The notes beneath the pieces are model-generated. The model was not told where the DNA came from and ran no database searches. It saw only the letters and a list, made by a program, of their open reading frames with translations. Below, piece after piece: positions 7,406-16,384 of a stretch of DNA of 23,628 nt; the stretch's first letter is position 1; every line of letters begins with the position of its first letter. The DNA comes from Rhodoferax sp. (GTDB lineage Bacteria; Pseudomonadota; Gammaproteobacteria; Burkholderiales; Burkholderiaceae_C): assembly GCA_024236015.1 (NCBI GenBank), contig JACKLK010000020.1, positions 1-23,628 on the forward strand. Direction: 5' to 3'. Both the position numbers and the translations under genes were made by a program.

Positions 7406-8280
7406 CAGACTTTCTTCCGCAGTTTTTCGCCGAACAGGCCGTTCGGCTTGACCATCAGCATGATCAGCACGACGACATACGGTGCGACATCCTTGACGCC
7501 GGCCGGCGCATAGAAACCCGCCAGGGACTCGACGATGCCGATCACCAGACCGCCGACGATGGCGCCGGGCAGGCTGCCGAAACCGCCGACCACGGCGGCC
7601 GGAAACGCCTTCAGGCCGATGAAGCCCATGTTGGCATGCACGAAGGTGATCGGCGCCAGCAGCAGGCCGGCGATGGCCGCCACTCCGGCCGCCAGGCCCC
7701 AGACCAGGCCGTTGATGCGCTTGACCGGGATGCCCATGTAGTAGGCGGCGAGCTGGTTCTGCGACGAGGCCTGCATCGCGATGCCGACCTTGCTGTACTT
7801 GAACAGCGCGAACAGCAGCGCGCACAACACCGCGGTGGCCGCGATCACCACCATCTGCTCGACGTTGATCACCAGCGAGCCCAGGCGCCAGATCTGGTCC
7901 TTGTACGGGACCGGCAGGACGTGGGTCTCGGTGCCGATGACCGGGATCATCGTGATCAGCCCGCGCGCCACGTAGCCGATGCCGATGGTCAGCATGACGA
8001 TGGAGAATGCCGGCTGTCCCAGGATGGGCCGGATCACGACCCGCTCGATCAGGAAGCCGAACAGGCCCATGCCGGCGATCGCGCACAGCACCGACAGCCA
8101 GAACGGAAACTCGAGCAGCGTCATGCAGGCCAGGCCGCCGAACGCGCCCAGCATCATCAGGTCACCCTGGGCGAAGCTGACGGTTTCCGTGCCCTTGTAG
8201 ATGAGCACGAAACCCAGGGCAATCAGTCCGTAAATGCATCCCTGGGCGACGCCACTGATCACCAGTTGCAGAAGTAGCAC
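7405..8280 (-). CDS. livH: Branched-chain amino acid-type ABC transporter permease LivH
   Basis: The product is 291 aa, the partner permease of LivM. It shows the LivH N-terminus (QGCIYGLIALGFVLIYKGT) and the hallmark VSFAQGDLMMLGAF at about 34-47, then repeated hydrophobic helices and a basic tail (GEKLRKKV). The start is GTG at 8280, with GAGGGG seven bases upstream. It is the first gene of the operon and is transcribed away from the crotonase gene, so the operon promoter must lie in the 108-bp gap 8281-8388. I see no strong -35/-10 pair there; TATAAA at 8323-8318 (minus strand) is the best -10 candidate. Confidence 0.93.
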   Translation of the reverse strand: MLLLQLVISGVAQGCIYGLIALGFVLIYKGTETVSFAQGDLMMLGAFGGLACMTLLEFPFWLSVLCAIAGMGLFGFLIERVVIRPILGQPAFSIVMLTIGIGYVARGLITMIPVIGTETHVLPVPYKDQIWRLGSLVINVEQMVVIAATAVLCALLFALFKYSKVGIAMQASSQNQLAAYYMGIPVKRINGLVWGLAAGVAAIAGLLLAPITFVHANMGFIGLKAFPAAVVGGFGSLPGAIVGGLVIGIVESLAGFYAPAGVKDVAPYVVVLIMLMVKPNGLFGEKLRKKV

Positions 8281-8365
8281 ACAGTCCCCTCGTATTGTTC
8301 GTATGTGGCGAGTGCCATTTATAGCGGCTTTGGTTCGCTTCGCCGTGAGGGTTCTCCCCGATAGG

Positions 8366-8379
8366 CCGGGTATACCCGG
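8366..8379. promoter_or_regulatory. Palindrome in the divergent livH/crotonase promoter region
   Basis: CCGGGTATACCCGG is a perfect 14-bp palindrome, ten bases before the crotonase start and about 86 bases upstream of livH. Its position suits an operator controlling one or both transcripts. The regulator is unknown, and no second copy was noticed in the window. Confidence 0.35.
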
Positions 8380-8388
8380 GTCGGTCTA

Positions 8389-9201
8389 ATGGGCCGCATG
8401 GACGACGCCGTGCACAGTTCCCGAACCGATGCGATCACCGTCGTGCGCCTGCGCCGGCCGCAGGTGCGCAACGCCGTCGACGCGCCGACCGCGCGGGCGC
8501 TGTACCAGGCCTTCCTGGACTTCGACGCCGACCCCGAGGCACGGGTCGCGGTGTTCCATGGCGACCACGGGCACTTCTGCGCCGGCTGGGACCTGCAGGC
8601 CGGCGCCCGGGCCCGGGCGCCGGATGCGGCCCAGGCCCTGGCCGCGCAGTTCGACTTCGATCCGCGGGACGACCAGGCCGTCCAAGGCCCGATGGGGCCG
8701 TCGCGCCTGCTGTTGTCCAAGCCGGTCATCGCCGCCGTCAGCGGCGCGGCGGTTGCCGGCGGCATGGAGCTGGCCTTGTGGTGCGACCTGCGGGTGATGG
8801 AGCAGGACGCGTATTTCGGCGTCTATTGCCGCCGCTTCGGCGTGCCGCTGATCGACGGCGGCACGGTGCGGCTGCCGCGGCTGATCGGCATGGGCCATGC
8901 GATGGACCTGATCCTGACCGGGCGCAAGGTCGAGGCCGACGAGGCCTTGCGCATGGGGCTGTGCAACCGGGTCGTGCCGACCGGCCAGGCGCTGGAGGCG
9001 GCCATGGAGCTGGCGCGCCAGCTGGCGGCATTCCCGCAGGCCACGATGCGGGCCGACCGCGCCAGCGCCCATGCGCAATGGGATCTGCCGCTGCACCTGG
9101 CGCTGCACCAGGAATGGGAACGCGGCAAGGCCTGCCTGGGCGACGCGCTCGAGGGCGCCGCCCGGTTCGCGGCGGGCGACGGGCGGCACGGGCGGTTCTG
9201 A
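8389..9201 (+). CDS. Crotonase-family (enoyl-CoA hydratase/isomerase-like) protein
   Basis: The product is 270 aa, the usual length for a single-domain crotonase. The CoA and oxyanion-hole motifs are HFCAGWDL (62-69) and GAAVAGGMELALWCDLRV (119-136), followed by FGVPLIDGGTVRLPRLIG (150-167). Glu127 corresponds to the first catalytic Glu of classical enoyl-CoA hydratase. The position of the second (the Glu of FGQPE in hydratases) is occupied by the VYCRR segment (145-149). It may therefore not be a standard hydratase. Start could be ATG 8389 or ATG 8398; neither has a strong ribosome binding site. It is divergent from the liv operon, and its neighbours (acyl-CoA synthetase, thioesterase, thiolase) support a role in CoA-ester metabolism, but the substrate is unknown. 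Confidence 0.9.
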   Translation: MGRMDDAVHSSRTDAITVVRLRRPQVRNAVDAPTARALYQAFLDFDADPEARVAVFHGDHGHFCAGWDLQAGARARAPDAAQALAAQFDFDPRDDQAVQGPMGPSRLLLSKPVIAAVSGAAVAGGMELALWCDLRVMEQDAYFGVYCRRFGVPLIDGGTVRLPRLIGMGHAMDLILTGRKVEADEALRMGLCNRVVPTGQALEAAMELARQLAAFPQATMRADRASAHAQWDLPLHLALHQEWERGKACLGDALEGAARFAAGDGRHGRF

Positions 9202-9220
9202 GGCCGCGCCCGCTGGCCCG

Positions 9221-9637
9221 TCAGGGCTTGGGAATCGGCCGCGGCCGGCCGTTGTCGTCGATCGCCACGTAGGTCAACGAGGCCTCGGTCACCTTGACGT
9301 AGGTGCCCTGGGTGCGGAACTGCTCCGCGTAGACCTCGACCTGCACCGTGACCGAGGTGCGGCCGATGCGCGTCAGCGATGCGTAGAACGACAGGATGTC
9401 GCCGACCCGCACCGGCTGCTTGAACACGAACTCGTTCACCGCCACCGTGGCCATGCGCCCCTGCGCGTAGCGGGCGGGAATCACCGAGCCGGCCAGGTCG
9501 ACCTGGGCCATGACCCAGCCGCCGAAGATGTCGCCGTTGGCATTGCTGTCGGCCGGCATCGGGATGACCTTGAGCACGAGCTCCTTGTCGGTGGGCAACA
9601 TGACCTTGGTCGTACTGGCTTGGCCGGAGTTGGTCAC
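9221..9637 (-). CDS. Acyl-CoA thioesterase, YciA-like hotdog fold
   Basis: The product is 138 aa, the normal size for a YciA-type acyl-CoA hydrolase. The hotdog-fold active-site motif NANGDIFGGW lies at 32-41 in the segment PADSNANGDIFGGWVMAQVD, followed by VNEFVFKQPVRVGD (68-80). It hydrolyses acyl-CoA to free acid and CoA in the cytoplasm. GTG at 9637 is taken as start because AGGA lies eight bases upstream; ATG 9601 is an alternative that would remove 12 residues. The frame stays open far upstream through the Atm1-like gene, but only this 3' part is coding. It converges with the crotonase gene (19 bp apart) and diverges from the ABC exporter. A 10-bp palindrome (CCTGATCAGG, 9647-9656) sits just upstream of its start. 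Confidence 0.9.
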   Translation of the reverse strand: MTNSGQASTTKVMLPTDKELVLKVIPMPADSNANGDIFGGWVMAQVDLAGSVIPARYAQGRMATVAVNEFVFKQPVRVGDILSFYASLTRIGRTSVTVQVEVYAEQFRTQGTYVKVTEASLTYVAIDDNGRPRPIPKP

Positions 9638-9733
9638 AATCGGTTCCTGATCAGGGCGGGTCGGGCGCACGGGCGGTTGCAGTGCCGCCGCAGGCCGGGC
9701 CCGCCAAACAATTGAAGTCACGGATTGTCTCTC

Positions 9734-11626
9734 ATGCGCCGCGCCGCCGTTCTCAGCCCTCCCATCACATCCGGCGTCCCCGGCGAGCCCCGGCACTCGG
9801 ACTGGTCGACGCTGGCGCGGCTGCTGCCCTACCTGTGGCAATACAAGTGGCGCGTGGTCATCGCGCTGGCCTTCATGGTCGGCGCCAAGATGGCCAACGT
9901 CGGCGTGCCGTTGCTGCTCAAGGAACTGGTCGACGGCCTGAGCCCGAACGGCGGGCGCAACCTGGCGCAGGCCGGCGGCAACGAGGTGCTGCAGGCGGTG
10001 CTGGTGGTGCCGGTCGCGCTGCTGTTCGGCTACGGCCTGCTGCGGCTGTCGACGACGCTGTTCACCGAGTTGCGCGAACTGGTGTTCGCCAAGGCCACCG
10101 AAGGCGCGGCGCGTTCGATCTCGCTGCAGGTGTTCCGCCACCTGCATGCGCTGAGCCTGCGCTTCCACCTCGACCGCCAGACCGGCGGCATGACGCGCGA
10201 CATCGAGCGCGGCACGCGCGGCGTGCATTCGCTGATCTCGTATTCGCTCTACAGCATCGGCCCGACGCTGATCGAGGTCACGCTGGTGCTGACGCTGCTG
10301 GCGGTGAAGTTCGACGTCTGGTTCGCCTGGATCACCATCATCGCGCTGGTGGTCTACATCGTGTTCACGGTCACGGTCACGCAGTGGCGCACGCAGTTCC
10401 GGCGACAGATGAACGAACTCGATTCGTCGGCGCACACCCGGGCCGTCGACTCGTTGCTGAACTACGAGACGGTCAAGTATTTCAACAACGAGGAGTTCGA
10501 GGCGCAGCGCTACGACGAGAGCCTGGAGCGCTACCGCAAGGCGGCGATCAAGAGCCAGAGCACGCTGAGCCTGCTCAACACCGGGCAGCAGCTGATCATC
10601 GCGGCCTCGCTGGTGGCGATGTTGTACCGCGCCACGCAGGGCGTGGTCGACGGGCGCATGACGCTGGGCGACCTGGTCATGGTCAACGCCTTCATGATCC
10701 AGCTCTACATCCCGCTGGGTTTCCTGGGCACCTTGTACCGCGAGATCAAGCAGAGCCTGACCGACCTGGACAAGATGTTCCGGCTGATGGAGCAGGAGCG
10801 CGAGATCGCCGATCCGCCGGATGCGCCCGCGCTGCATGCCGACGGGCCTCCGACCGTGCGTTTCGAGAACGTCTCGTTCGCCTACGACAACGGCAAGGCG
10901 GGTGATGCCGCGGCCCGGCGCAGCATCCTGAACGACGTGAGTTTCGAGATTCCCGCCGGCAAGACGGTGGCGGTGGTCGGGCCCTCGGGCGCCGGCAAGT
11001 CGACGCTGGCGCGGCTGCTGTACCGTTTCTACGACGTGCAGCAGGGCCGCATCACGATCGCCGGGCAGGACATCCGCGCCGTGACCCAGGCCAGCGTGCG
11101 CCGCGCCATCGGCATCGTGCCCCAGGACACGGTGCTGTTCAACGACTCCATCGCCTACAACATCGCCTACGGCAATCCGGGCGCCAGCCAGCAGCAGGTC
11201 GAGGCGGCCGCGCGTGCGGCGCATATCCACGACTTCATCGTCAGCACGCCGGCCGGCTACGCGGCGACGGTGGGCGAGCGCGGGCTCAAGCTCTCGGGCG
11301 GCGAGAAACAGCGCGTGGCGATCGCGCGCACGCTGCTGAAGAACCCGCCGGTCCTGATCTTCGACGAGGCGACCAGTGCGCTGGACTCGGCCAACGAACG
11401 CGCGATCCAGGCCGAGCTGCGCAGCGTCGCGCGTGGCAAGACCACGCTGGTGATCGCGCACCGGCTGTCGACCGTCGTCGACGCGCACGAGATCCTGGTC
11501 ATGGACGGCGGGCGCATCGTCGAGCGCGGCGCGCACCAGCAGCTGCTGGCCGCGCGCGGACGTTATGCGCAGATGTGGTCGATGCAGCAGTCGTCGGAAG
11601 CGCACGGGCCCGCCGCACACGCTTGA
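9734..11626 (+). CDS. Atm1/HMT1-type ABC half-transporter (membrane + ATPase fusion)
   Basis: The product is 630 aa, an inner-membrane exporter expected to work as a homodimer. The N-terminal part (about 30-340) is a six-helix type I exporter domain and contains NYETVKYFNNE, characteristic of the Atm1/ABCB7/HMT1 branch. The ATPase domain has Walker A GPSGAGKST (416-424), signature LSGGE (520-524), Walker B VLIFDEAT (540-547) and His576 in the H-loop. Characterised relatives export glutathione-linked metal or sulfur compounds; that substrate class is inference here. ATG 9734 is used, though an in-frame TTG at 9725 is possible, and neither has a clear ribosome binding site. It stands alone, diverging from the thioesterase and converging on pcaF. 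Confidence 0.92.
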   Translation: MRRAAVLSPPITSGVPGEPRHSDWSTLARLLPYLWQYKWRVVIALAFMVGAKMANVGVPLLLKELVDGLSPNGGRNLAQAGGNEVLQAVLVVPVALLFGYGLLRLSTTLFTELRELVFAKATEGAARSISLQVFRHLHALSLRFHLDRQTGGMTRDIERGTRGVHSLISYSLYSIGPTLIEVTLVLTLLAVKFDVWFAWITIIALVVYIVFTVTVTQWRTQFRRQMNELDSSAHTRAVDSLLNYETVKYFNNEEFEAQRYDESLERYRKAAIKSQSTLSLLNTGQQLIIAASLVAMLYRATQGVVDGRMTLGDLVMVNAFMIQLYIPLGFLGTLYREIKQSLTDLDKMFRLMEQEREIADPPDAPALHADGPPTVRFENVSFAYDNGKAGDAAARRSILNDVSFEIPAGKTVAVVGPSGAGKSTLARLLYRFYDVQQGRITIAGQDIRAVTQASVRRAIGIVPQDTVLFNDSIAYNIAYGNPGASQQQVEAAARAAHIHDFIVSTPAGYAATVGERGLKLSGGEKQRVAIARTLLKNPPVLIFDEATSALDSANERAIQAELRSVARGKTTLVIAHRLSTVVDAHEILVMDGGRIVERGAHQQLLAARGRYAQMWSMQQSSEAHGPAAHA

Positions 11627-11670
11627 GCCGCGGGCGGCGGGCGCACCAAGCGTTCGCCCGGATGCGCCGC

Positions 11671-11698
11671 CAGCGCGGCCCGCATGCGGGCCGCGCTG
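11671..11698. terminator. 28-bp perfect palindrome between convergent genes
   Basis: The left arm CAGCGCGGCCCGCA is followed directly by its exact complement, giving a hairpin with at least 12 paired bases. It fills the gap between the ends of the ABC exporter (11626) and pcaF (11702). There is no T-run on either side, so it is either a weak bidirectional terminator or an mRNA-stabilising end. Confidence 0.6.
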
Positions 11699-11701
11699 CC
11701 C

Positions 11702-12907
<1,206 letters not shown>

Positions 12908-12963
12908 GGGGGGCTCCAGGGTGGTGTTGCGCAGGCCGCGCGCGAGCGCGGGCCGCTGGGGGT

Positions 12964-13605
12964 TCAGGTGGCGATCGGCAGGCCGACCAGGCGTTCGAGC
13001 TCAAAGTGTTCCAGGCCCTCGACCTTGTCGATGAGCCGCAGGCCCTGGGGCGTGCAGGCCAGCGTGGCCAGGTCGGAATAGATGCGCTTGACGCAGCCGA
13101 TGCCGGTCAGCGGATAACTGCAGTGTGCCACGACCTTGCTCTGGCCCTGCTTGGTCATCAGGTCCATCATGACCCAGGTCTGCTTGGCGCCGATGGCCAG
13201 GTCCATGGCGCCGCCAACGGCCGGAATCGCATCGGGCTCGCCGGTATGCCAGTTGGCCAGGTCGCCGGTGGCGGAGACCTGGAACGCGCCGAGCACGCAG
13301 ATGTCCAGGTGGCCGCCGCGCATCATCGCGAAGCTGTCGGCATGGTGGAAATACGCGCCGCCGGGGAGCAGGGTCACCGGTTGCTTGCCGGCGTTGATCA
13401 GGTCGTAGTCTTCCTGGCCCTCGGCCGGCGCCGGGCCCATGCCCAGGATGCCGTTCTCGCTGTGCAGCAGCACCTCGCGGTCCGGCGGGATGTGGTTGGC
13501 CACCAGCGTCGGCATGCCGATGCCGAGGTTGACGGTGGCGCCTTCATGGATGTCCTGCGCCACGCGCCGGGCGAGCTGGTCCTTGCTGCGTTTCTGGTAA
13601 CTCAT
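12964..13605 (-). CDS. pcaJ: 3-oxoadipate CoA-transferase subunit B
   Basis: The product is 213 aa, the subunit that carries the catalytic Glu of the 3-oxoadipate:succinyl-CoA transferase. Glu50 sits in the motif SENGILGMGPAP (49-60), where it forms the Glu-CoA thioester intermediate. VNLGIGMPTLVANHIP (25-40) is the family's N-terminal glycine motif. The start ATG 13605 has AGGAG at the correct distance. It is separated from pcaI by 174 bp filled with C/G hairpins, unusually wide for genes of one enzyme. Specificity for 3-oxoadipate rather than acetoacetate or 3-oxoacids in general is inferred from pcaF and the IclR regulator beside it. Confidence 0.92.
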   Translation of the reverse strand: MSYQKRSKDQLARRVAQDIHEGATVNLGIGMPTLVANHIPPDREVLLHSENGILGMGPAPAEGQEDYDLINAGKQPVTLLPGGAYFHHADSFAMMRGGHLDICVLGAFQVSATGDLANWHTGEPDAIPAVGGAMDLAIGAKQTWVMMDLMTKQGQSKVVAHCSYPLTGIGCVKRIYSDLATLACTPQGLRLIDKVEGLEHFELERLVGLPIAT

Positions 13606-13680
13606 GTCAATACTCCTGGGCGCAGTGCGCCAGCCACAAGGCAGGTAAGGTCAGGCGGCCGCGGAGCAGGCCAGTCCCGG

Positions 13681-13732
13681 CCCCCACGGAACTGGCTTTG
13701 CCAGGCCGTAGGGGGCGCCCCCCAGTGGGGGG
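13681..13732. repeat. C/G-rich nested hairpins in the pcaI-pcaJ spacer (REP-like)
   Basis: An imperfect long stem (CCCCCACGG at 13681-13689 with CCGT-A-GGGGG at 13706-13715) encloses a CTGGC/GCCAG hairpin (13692-13704). It is followed by a perfect C6-AGT-G6 hairpin (13718-13732). The G5 at 13711-13715 could alternatively pair with the C-run at 13718-13722, so the structures are mutually exclusive. The rest of the 174-bp spacer (13606-13779) shows no gene. Confidence 0.5.
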
Positions 13733-13779
13733 TTCGGACGGTCTACACGCAGTGAGGCCGGACAGACGGGGGGCGTCGT

Positions 13780-14487
13780 TCATTTCACGCCGCCGGCCTG
13801 GGTGGCCACGCGGTCGATCAACACGATCTGGTGGACGTGGATGCCCGGGGTCACGATCGCCTCCGGGTCGAGCGCGCCGAGCTCGACCACCTCGTGCACC
13901 GTGGCCACCGTCTTGCGTGCGGCCATCGCCATCACCGGGCCGAAGTTGCGCGCCGCCTTGCGGTAGGTCAGGTTGCCCCAGCGGTCGCCGCGTTCGGCCT
14001 TGATCAAGGCCAGGTCGGCGTGGATCGGCATCTCCAGCACATAGTGCCGGCCATGGATCTCGCGCGTTTCCTTGGGCGAGCCGTCGGCATGCTTGGCCAG
14101 TTCGGTGCCGTAGCCGGTCGGCGAGAAGAACGCGCCGATACCGGCGCCGGCGGCGCGGATGCGCTCGGCCAGGTTGCCCTGGGGCACGAGCTCGAGTTCG
14201 AGCTTGCCGCTGCGGTACAGGCCGTCGAACACCTGGCTGTCGACCTGGCGCGGAAAGCTGCAGATCACCTTGCGCACCCGGCCCGCCTTGAGCAGCGCGG
14301 CCAGCCCGGTCTCGCCATTGCCGGCATTGTTGTTGACGACGGTCAGGTCCCTGGCGCCTTGCGCGATCAGGCCGTCGATCAGCTCGTTGGGGATGCCGGC
14401 GGTGCCGAAGCCGCCGATCATCACGGTGGAGCCGTCGCGCACGTCGGCCAGGGCATCGGCCATCGAGCGCGCAATCTTGTTGATCAT
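13780..14487 (-). CDS. pcaI: 3-oxoadipate CoA-transferase subunit A
   Basis: The product is 235 aa, partner of PcaJ. Together they move CoA from succinyl-CoA to 3-oxoadipate in the cytoplasm. The glycine-rich CoA-site motif GGFGTAGIPNELI lies at 25-37. Further family segments are VNNNAGNGETGLAALLKAGR (51-70) and KAERGDRWGNLTYRKAARNF in the C-terminal half. The start ATG 14487 has GGAG about nine bases upstream. It is the first gene of the pcaIJF cluster and diverges from the IclR-type regulator, with a likely shared operator in the 115-bp gap. Confidence 0.93.
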   Translation of the reverse strand: MINKIARSMADALADVRDGSTVMIGGFGTAGIPNELIDGLIAQGARDLTVVNNNAGNGETGLAALLKAGRVRKVICSFPRQVDSQVFDGLYRSGKLELELVPQGNLAERIRAAGAGIGAFFSPTGYGTELAKHADGSPKETREIHGRHYVLEMPIHADLALIKAERGDRWGNLTYRKAARNFGPVMAMAARKTVATVHEVVELGALDPEAIVTPGIHVHQIVLIDRVATQAGGVK

Positions 14488-14548
14488 CCGGTGGTCTCCG
14501 TAGGGGGTTGCAGGGCATGCCGGCGTGCGGATGGCCCGGCTGAAAAAT

Positions 14549-14572
14549 GTTCGACATTCGAACGTGTGTTCG
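14549..14572. promoter_or_regulatory. Three-half-site operator of PcaU/PobR type
   Basis: GTTCGA (14549-14554) and TCGAAC (14558-14563) form a perfect inverted repeat with a 3-base spacer, and a third GTTCG follows at 14568-14572 as a direct repeat of the first. A palindrome plus one extra direct repeat is the arrangement described for PcaU and PobR sites in Acinetobacter. Between pcaI and an IclR-type gene, it is the obvious binding site for that regulator, able to act on both promoters. Confidence 0.7.
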
Positions 14573-14578
14573 TATAAT
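14551..14578 (+). promoter_or_regulatory. Sigma-70 promoter of the IclR-type regulator
   Basis: TCGACA (14551-14556, one mismatch to TTGACA), a 16-base spacer and a perfect TATAAT (14573-14578). The start would be near 14585, giving a very short leader beginning at the AGGAG ribosome binding site (14586-14590). The operator half-sites overlap the -35 and spacer, so the regulator should repress its own gene. Confidence 0.65.
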
Positions 14579-14602
14579 GAATTCTAGGAGAAAGTGATCA
14601 TC

Positions 14603-15409
14603 ATGGCAAACACCGCATCCGCGCGCATCGCGAACCTCAGGCCCGGCGATGGTTATGTGCAGTCGTTTGCCCGCGGGCTGGAGGTGATCCGCTCGTTCAG
14701 TGCCAGCGCGCCGAGCCAGACGCTGAGCGAGGTGGCCGCGCGCAGCGGGCTCAGCCGGGCCGGCGCCCGGCGCATCCTGCTCACGCTCGAGGCGCTGGGT
14801 TATGTGCGAAGCGACGGCAAATGGTTCAGCCTGAGCCCGCGCATCCTGGACCTGGGTTTTTCCTACCTGTCGTCGATGCCGATCTGGAACCTGGCCGAAC
14901 CGTTCATGGAGGAACTGGTCGCGCAGGTGCACGAGTCCTGCTCGGCGGCCGTGCTCGACGGTACCGACATCGTCTACGTGATGCGCGTGCCCACGCGCAA
15001 GATCATGAGCATCAGCCTGGGTGTGGGCTCGCGCCTGCCGGCCTACTGCACGTCGATGGGCCGCATGTTGTTGTCGGCGCTGCCGCAGGACGAACTGCTG
15101 GCCTGCCTGGAGGCCTCGGAGCGCACACCCCGCACCCGCCATACCGTGACCGAGGTGCCGGAGCTGGCCAGCCGCATCGCGCAGGCCCGGCGCCAGGGCT
15201 GGTCGCTGGTGAACCAGGAGCTGGAGGAAGGCCTGGTATCGCTGGCCGCCCCCATCGTGAACCGGACGGGCCAGATGGTGGCGGCGCTCAACATCAGCGG
15301 CCAGGCCAACCGCACCAGCGCCCGGGTGATGCAGGACACCATGCTCGAGCCGCTGCTAGAGGCCGCGCGCACGATTTCGCAGCGGCTGGACGGTGCGGTC
15401 GGGCGCTAG
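14603..15409 (+). CDS. IclR-family transcriptional regulator of the pca genes (PcaR/PcaU-like)
   Basis: The product is 268 aa. A winged helix-turn-helix spans about residues 19-83 (YVQSFARGLEVIRSF, then the recognition region LSEVAARSGLSRAGARRILL at 41-60). The IclR effector-binding domain fills the rest (LPAYCTSMGRMLLSALP near 148-164). The opening VQSFARGLEVI and a body lacking long insertions match PcaR/PcaU/PobR members. ATG 14603 is preferred; GTG 14594 lies too close to the AGGAG at 14586-14590, although 12 bases to ATG 14603 is slightly long. By position it should sense 3-oxoadipate or protocatechuate and control pcaIJF. Whether it activates (as PcaU and PcaR do) or represses cannot be told from sequence. 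Confidence 0.9.
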   Translation: MANTASARIANLRPGDGYVQSFARGLEVIRSFSASAPSQTLSEVAARSGLSRAGARRILLTLEALGYVRSDGKWFSLSPRILDLGFSYLSSMPIWNLAEPFMEELVAQVHESCSAAVLDGTDIVYVMRVPTRKIMSISLGVGSRLPAYCTSMGRMLLSALPQDELLACLEASERTPRTRHTVTEVPELASRIAQARRQGWSLVNQELEEGLVSLAAPIVNRTGQMVAALNISGQANRTSARVMQDTMLEPLLEAARTISQRLDGAVGR

Positions 15410-15452
15410 ATCCGGCGACCGCGGCGGCAGGGTGCGGCTGCATCGTGCGGCC

Positions 15453-15466
15453 TTGACGCGGATCAA
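15453..15466 (+). promoter_or_regulatory. FNR/ANR-type box upstream of the efflux operon
   Basis: TTGAC-GCGG-ATCAA differs from the FNR/ANR consensus TTGAT-N4-ATCAA at one base. Its centre (15459.5) lies about 40.5 bases before the start predicted from TAGACT at 15488-15493 (4 of 6 matches to TATAAT), which is the class-II activator position. This predicts higher expression under low oxygen. Confidence 0.55.
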
Positions 15467-15600
15467 GGCGCCGCGGGGCCGGGGTCGTAGACTGGTCAGC
15501 GTCACCCGTCGCGGGCGTCGCCGTGCCGGATTCGTGGGCGCATCCGTGCGGCCCGCTTCGGTGCGCGAGCCCGCCATCCAGCCATCCATCGATCCGCACC

Positions 15601-16356
<756 letters not shown>

Positions 16357-16384
16357 TGACCGCCCACCAGAGGGAGGCCCTCCG

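Noticed and set aside
9638..11620. Upstream extension of the thioesterase frame to 799 codons
   Set aside because: The extension is antisense to the Atm1-type exporter and has shadow composition; homology begins only near residue 10 of the short form.
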